43,663 nucleotides of DNA, taken from the NCBI GenBank assembly GCA_001632425.1, contig KV425627.1, forward strand, positions 96,123-139,785. Direction: 5' to 3'. The DNA is from Neolentinus lepideus HHB14362 ss-1. Its lineage: Eukaryota > Basidiomycota > Agaricomycetes > Gloeophyllales > Gloeophyllaceae. The position numbers and the translations under genes were made by a program. The notes under the pieces were generated by a model. The model worked only from the letters and a program-made list of their open reading frames with translations. It did not search any database and was not told the origin of the DNA. Positions 39,835-43,663 of the stretch are shown in pieces; within the stretch, counting starts at the first letter, position 1; the number at the start of each line of letters is the position of its first letter.

Positions 39835-40361
39835 ATGGCCACTAGCAACACGTCTCCGACCAATGTTCCTCCTGTTGATGACTCAGAGTCCTTCATGCTC
39901 GAGCTCAAGGGTGAGCAAATTTACCATCGTCGAAACTCCTTGCCCGTATAACACTCGTCGGTGTAGATATCAAGATCCATGCACCAATGGGGCAGCCGTT
40001 CCGACGCCGCTGCTTTGGTCGGGGCAAACTCTATGTATTGGCATCGATCGATGACACCGACCAAGGGGCGGACAGAGAGCAAATTTTAGACCCTATGCTA
40101 CCAAATTCCGTTAAGGGCAAGGGGCCGGCGATCAGGAAATACACGACATCAACTCCCTAAAGTGAAGTGGGACCCCGAAATGATAATGCGAGACACACCA
40201 CCACCCCGATTAGGAAAATTGTGGCTGATACGAGCTGGCACACTGAAAACATTCGAGTCTCTGGACGCTGCCAGGACATTGGTTCTTCAAGCTATATGCT
40301 CAAAGTAGATAAATATATTATAGGCTCTATTGTACATGAGCAATATGCAGCTAAGTAGCAC
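39835..40361 (+). CDS. Small two-exon gene of unknown function
   Basis: ATG 39835 (MATSNTSPTNVPPVDDSESF), exon 1 to 39910, intron 39911-39966 (GTGAGC...GTGTAG, 56 nt), exon 2 from 39967 (IKIHAPMGQPFRRRCFGRGK, VLASIDDTDQGA). The first stop is TAA at 40158-40160, giving 89 residues. The frame stays open for a further 66 codons to TAG at 40358, so TAA may be a CAA codon after one C-to-T change. The fuller product would be about 156 residues. The sequence is hydrophilic with no signal peptide. Family not recognised; CpG-rich like its upstream neighbours. Confidence 0.5.
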
Positions 40362-42271
40362 ATTTATTCCTCGGGACTCATTACCTATGGAAGTCTCAGC
40401 TCTGCCTCATTTCATACAATTCAGCTCCATTGCAATATTCTCTTGTAGCTCTTCAACTGTAAAAAAATAAGGAATATTCTAAAGCTCCCAGTTATTCTCA
40501 GTGTTATCTTCAGGGATCCCATAGACAATTCCGTGCATGTTCATGATTACATGTCCGGTACCTGGAGCAACCTGTGCTCATCTATGTGATCAATTGTGAT
40601 GTGTACTGCTATGTTATACTTCCAAATTGCATCATATTGCTGAGTTAGTGGATCAGGGCCACAAAGGTGGCAGAGAATCGGGATGTTAGCACACAATTGC
40701 ACCATCTTGGACACGGACACAGCAGATTTGTGATTCATACTGTCATACTGATACTAGCAGCTTCTGTGATTTGTGCTCATATTGGACTGGATGGACATTT
40801 AACACATGTCATTTCCTCTAACATGTTTTACCTCTATTATCACAAGACACAGATTTTCTATGCTCTACTTTTTTGCACCTCAGCCACCCGCCATCTGCAT
40901 GAGTCCGGCACAAGCTGAATCCTCACATGGTCACTTCTAAGACATCCAAATTAGGCAAGTGGTCACTCAATGTTGCTGGCCTAGTTGTCTCTGGCAAGTG
41001 CAAGCAGGGACTTTGATATAAAATATGTACACCAATGTGTTCTTTGGATAAAGAATACATTATATTCAAATTTCTACGTCAAGAGAGGATGTGTGGAACG
41101 CGCTAGGTGAAAGTGACGTGAAGAGCAGCCAAAAAGTGAAAATCAGGACCCCGTAAACTGGCTGAGGCACCACCACCATGTAGTTGATGTCGCCGGCAAC
41201 TTCCTTGCCTGCCCCTTGGTTAAGGGCTCTCGAGCCCCCCTCCCCCGTGGGAGACTCTCATGGTATATATAAGGAAATTCTGTATGACCAAGACGTGGAG
41301 GCAGTCACTGTATATGGTAAACAACTGTCTACCGATAGACGTTAAGTACAATATATAATTGGACAGTAGTATCTTACAGCTGCTAGAAGCGGCCTCAGAT
41401 GCCCATTAAACCTAATCTATTAGCAGCTAGGGACAAATAGGAGCAATGTCGAGACCTACGTGCATGTCGAGCGGGGCAGGGTATAGCAATACTCACTCCA
41501 TAATTGAAGAAAGTTAGTTGTATTTTGAGAGAGAGACTTGCGGCAGCCTTACAAGCCGCTGAACAGGACCAGGAGGCTTCAGGCTCATGCAGCGATCCAA
41601 TGCTTACCCGTTCACTGCATTACAGACCACCACCAGTGCCATCGTCCCAGATTCCAGCTCACAACACCAGCGGAACTCATCTCATCCTCTTTAAGTTGTT
41701 CTGAATCACTAGTCGAGTCAAGGTCATCATGCATTTGAATATTTTCATGTCCAGCATTGCAATCTAGGTGGGAAACAACATTCTGATTAGTCTATTATGC
41801 GGAATGACAGCACTGAAAGTGACTGACCATCAGAACAACCTGAATTTGCCTCTAATTGATATCTGAGACTTGGCCAAGGGCACATTTTCCTCTAAGCTAT
41901 CGTGAAGAGGACACGTAGGAGTGGAAAACATTGCAGTTCTGTCATTTTGATGTGTTATGTCACGTACTTTTGTTGTTTCCAGAGTACTGTGGCAATGGGT
42001 CCGACAAGCAAATGGTCTTTTTCCGTGCATAGAACACAAGCTCATTGCTCAAAGGGCACTTCAAAGACCTCTGAATCTCGATATACATATTTTGAGGGCC
42101 ATGTATTAAGAAAGAGAAATCTCCGTTAAGGGCCTCAGAGGCCCCCCTCCCCCAGCATAGGGTCTTGGCATCTTCTAGTGTCCACCCCTTGACACCAACA
42201 TCAAGTCTACAATGAAACCCATGTCTGCCAAAGGTCCGGTAGTGACCTTCAGGGATCAACTATTGCTGTAA
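40362..42271. other. AT-rich region with gene scraps, no complete gene
   Basis: A minus frame at 40738-40547 has CX2C...WKYNIAVHITIDH, like the zinc-finger/BED-like segments of transposon-linked genes in mushrooms. A second minus frame lies at 42259-41960 (HYRTFGRHGFHCRLDVGVKG). A TATA-like TATATATAAGG is at 41264-41274. A GTTAAGGGCY.C..AGGCCCCCCTCCCCC word occurs at 41219 and again at 42125. None of these adds up to a supported gene. Confidence 0.35.
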
Positions 42272-43568
42272 ATGCCATATTCTTGCACCATCTCCACCAC
42301 ACTGATTCCCCGAAGCCCTGATGTGAAGGACTCATCTATGGTCAACATCGAAGTGAAGGTCAAGCAAGTGGGTCAATCAGATAAATGTCTTGGCATCCTG
42401 AAGGAGATTGCAGCAAAGTTGCTTCACTCGGGTACTGGTATGTCCAAGTCAACCAGGCTGTTACATTGCTCTCATCATGATTCAAACTTCTCTCTGCTAG
42501 CATTCTCTTCTGGTCTGACTTCCACTGCTTCTGCTGCTAGGGTACCCTATTGGATTGAGTTCCATGCTGCCAGCACGTCTGTGTCAGATGCTGCCAAGTA
42601 TATTGCAGACCAGGCTAGTGAAGCAGTTGGCAGAGCTCTTGGCACAAGTTCAGCCTCTGCTGCCGTATCAAGCATGAAAGAAGCTTGGGAGCCTCTGCTA
42701 AGGAAATTGAAAATTCTCTGTAGTGTTACTGGTGTGGCTTCTGAGGTGAGAAGTAAATTACTTTTCCTCATCCTGTTTACCATCATGATACTAGATCCAT
42801 CCCTATGCAAAAATGGCACTCACTGTGTTGACAGCTGTACCAAAGGTAGTGCACAATTTGGTGCATATCACTGATTCTGCTAACACAATCTAAGGTTATT
42901 CTGCAAGGGGCTGAACATGATGCCAAGATCCATGACTTAGTAGTGACTATGAATGCCACCTTTTCATTTGCTGAAGATGTCAAGGATCTTCCAGACCAAG
43001 TCTCACATCAGAAGGAGATCATTTGGAAGATGCTTCATCAGAGTATTGAGTGTGGTTATTTTATCAAGAACTATGTTGAGGATAAAACTTTTGGTAAGAT
43101 CTAGTTTCTGCCCAGCATCAGTGATTAGAAGTGTAACCCATCTGCTCTAGTTGTTCGAGCTTTGAAGAATGCTTTTCCAGATACAGATGCACTAATTGAA
43201 AAATTCAAGGCCATATTTGCAAGCCTTCAACAGGCATTTGTGAATCATGCAGTCTCACAGACTCAGATTCTCTCAGTTCAAATTATCAATGACTTGAAAT
43301 CAGCCAGTAAGTATTAAGGCAGCATAGAATTAAAGAGCTAGACACTTATGGCTATTATCTTAGTGCACAAATTGGATAGAATAGTGCTCAACAATATCTC
43401 ATATGCTGCAGGAGCTTCATTCCAACCATCAGAGGCTTGCTTACCTGGCACATGCCAAGCTTTACTTGATGCCATTTCAACATGGATCCATAGCAATGAT
43501 GACTCATGTATCCTGCTCCTTACTGGTGCAGCTGGTACTGGAAAATCCACAGTAGCCCATACTATTGC
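42272..43568 (+). CDS. STAND/NLR-type NTPase, N-terminal part, cut by an LTR
   Basis: Readable exons include one ending at 42745 (STSVSDAAKYIADQASEAVG ... LRKLKILCSVTGVASE), then 42795-42845 (IHPYAKMALTVLTAVPK), 42895-43093 (GAEHDAKIHDLVVTMNATFS), 43151-43306 (ALIEKFKAIFASLQQAFV) and 43412-43568. Introns are 49, 49, 57 and 105 nt, all GT-AG. The joined frame has no stops. The N-terminal helical region with IHPYAK..A and the linker ASFQPSEACLPGT leads to a Walker A, LLTGAAGTGKSTVAHTIA, as in mushroom NACHT/NB-ARC-like NLRs. It is broken at 43569 by a family-2 LTR, so Walker B and the repeats are either missing or beyond the window. The true start codon is uncertain; sequence from 42272 is open. 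Confidence 0.72.
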
Positions 43569-43663
43569 TGTTAGGAAGTGACCCTGAACATGTTTGTGTA
43601 CAGTACACTTAGCGAAGTGTACTGCTATCTCAAGGCTTGGCCTTAGAGTATAGTTCTGTGAGT
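43569..43663. repeat. Start of another family-2 LTR, cut by the window end
   Basis: TGTTAGGAAGTGACCCTGAACATG... matches 847-941 and 8035-8129 with a few transitions. It follows GCCCATACTATTGC of the NLR gene directly. It may be a solo LTR or a complete element; the target duplication lies outside. Confidence 0.88.

Noticed and set aside
43348..43581. A start codon inside the last NLR intron giving a short P-loop protein
   Set aside because: The sequence before 43412 fits an intron ending in TGCAG, and the upstream exons join in frame.

Overview
The window looks like a transposon-dominated stretch of a filamentous basidiomycete (Agaricomycete-type) nuclear genome. The evidence is short GT-AG introns (about 49-93 nt), a KDZ-transposon-associated cysteine-cluster protein (CxC5/CxC6), a STAND/NLR gene of the kind expanded in mushrooms, chromodomain Ty3/Gypsy elements, and decay at CpG sites. 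No species can be named from sequence alone.

Layout. Positions 1-22417 are a nest of LTR retrotransposons. The oldest layer is Gypsy family 1. One copy lies on the minus strand (before position 1 to 12646). A second copy lies on the plus strand (13538-22417, with its 3' LTR at 21106-22417). The two sit head to head around an 891-bp near-palindrome (12647-13537). The minus copy is broken by four insertions: family-1 LTRs at 1-380 and 11237-12170, a TG...CA solo-LTR-like insert (9181-10561), and a complete 7,710-bp chromodomain Gypsy, family 2 (847-8556, 522-bp LTRs, 5-bp target duplication CTCAT). Family 2 is itself interrupted in its RT by a 181-bp insert carrying a tRNA-like gene (5313-5493). 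The plus family-1 copy carries an antisense, four-intron accessory gene between pol and the 3' LTR (20994 to 18992), bracketed by a duplicated polypurine-tract segment. Family 2 carries a different extra 3' ORF, with a CCHC zinc knuckle.

Positions 22418-35510 mix decayed genes and DNA transposons: an unknown multi-exon gene remnant (22418-24780), an LTR-like non-coding stretch, a KDZ CxC5/CxC6 gene (minus, 26270-28282), a short tandem repeat, a six-exon secreted glycosidase-like gene with internal stops (28973-30700), a 1,060-bp foldback element (30797-31856), and a TIR element flanked by TA (32941-35367) that contains another family-1 solo LTR (33152-34465). A pair of 84-bp inverted repeats encloses 30697-35510. 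Positions 35511-40361 are visibly richer in CpG and hold host-like exons: unknown proteins, an FCP1/NIF-type phosphatase remnant and a small two-exon gene. Positions 42272-43568 encode the start of an NLR, cut one codon or so past its P-loop region by another family-2 LTR (43569 to the window end).

The unifying signal is mutation. Nearly all internal stops are TGA where related copies or family consensus have CGA, and duplicate sequences differ almost only by C/T and G/A transitions. This fits a RIP-like or methyl-CpG deamination process acting on the repeats and spilling into nearby genes. The most unusual items are the spliced antisense gene kept inside a retrotransposon and the tRNA-like cassette inside a Gypsy RT.
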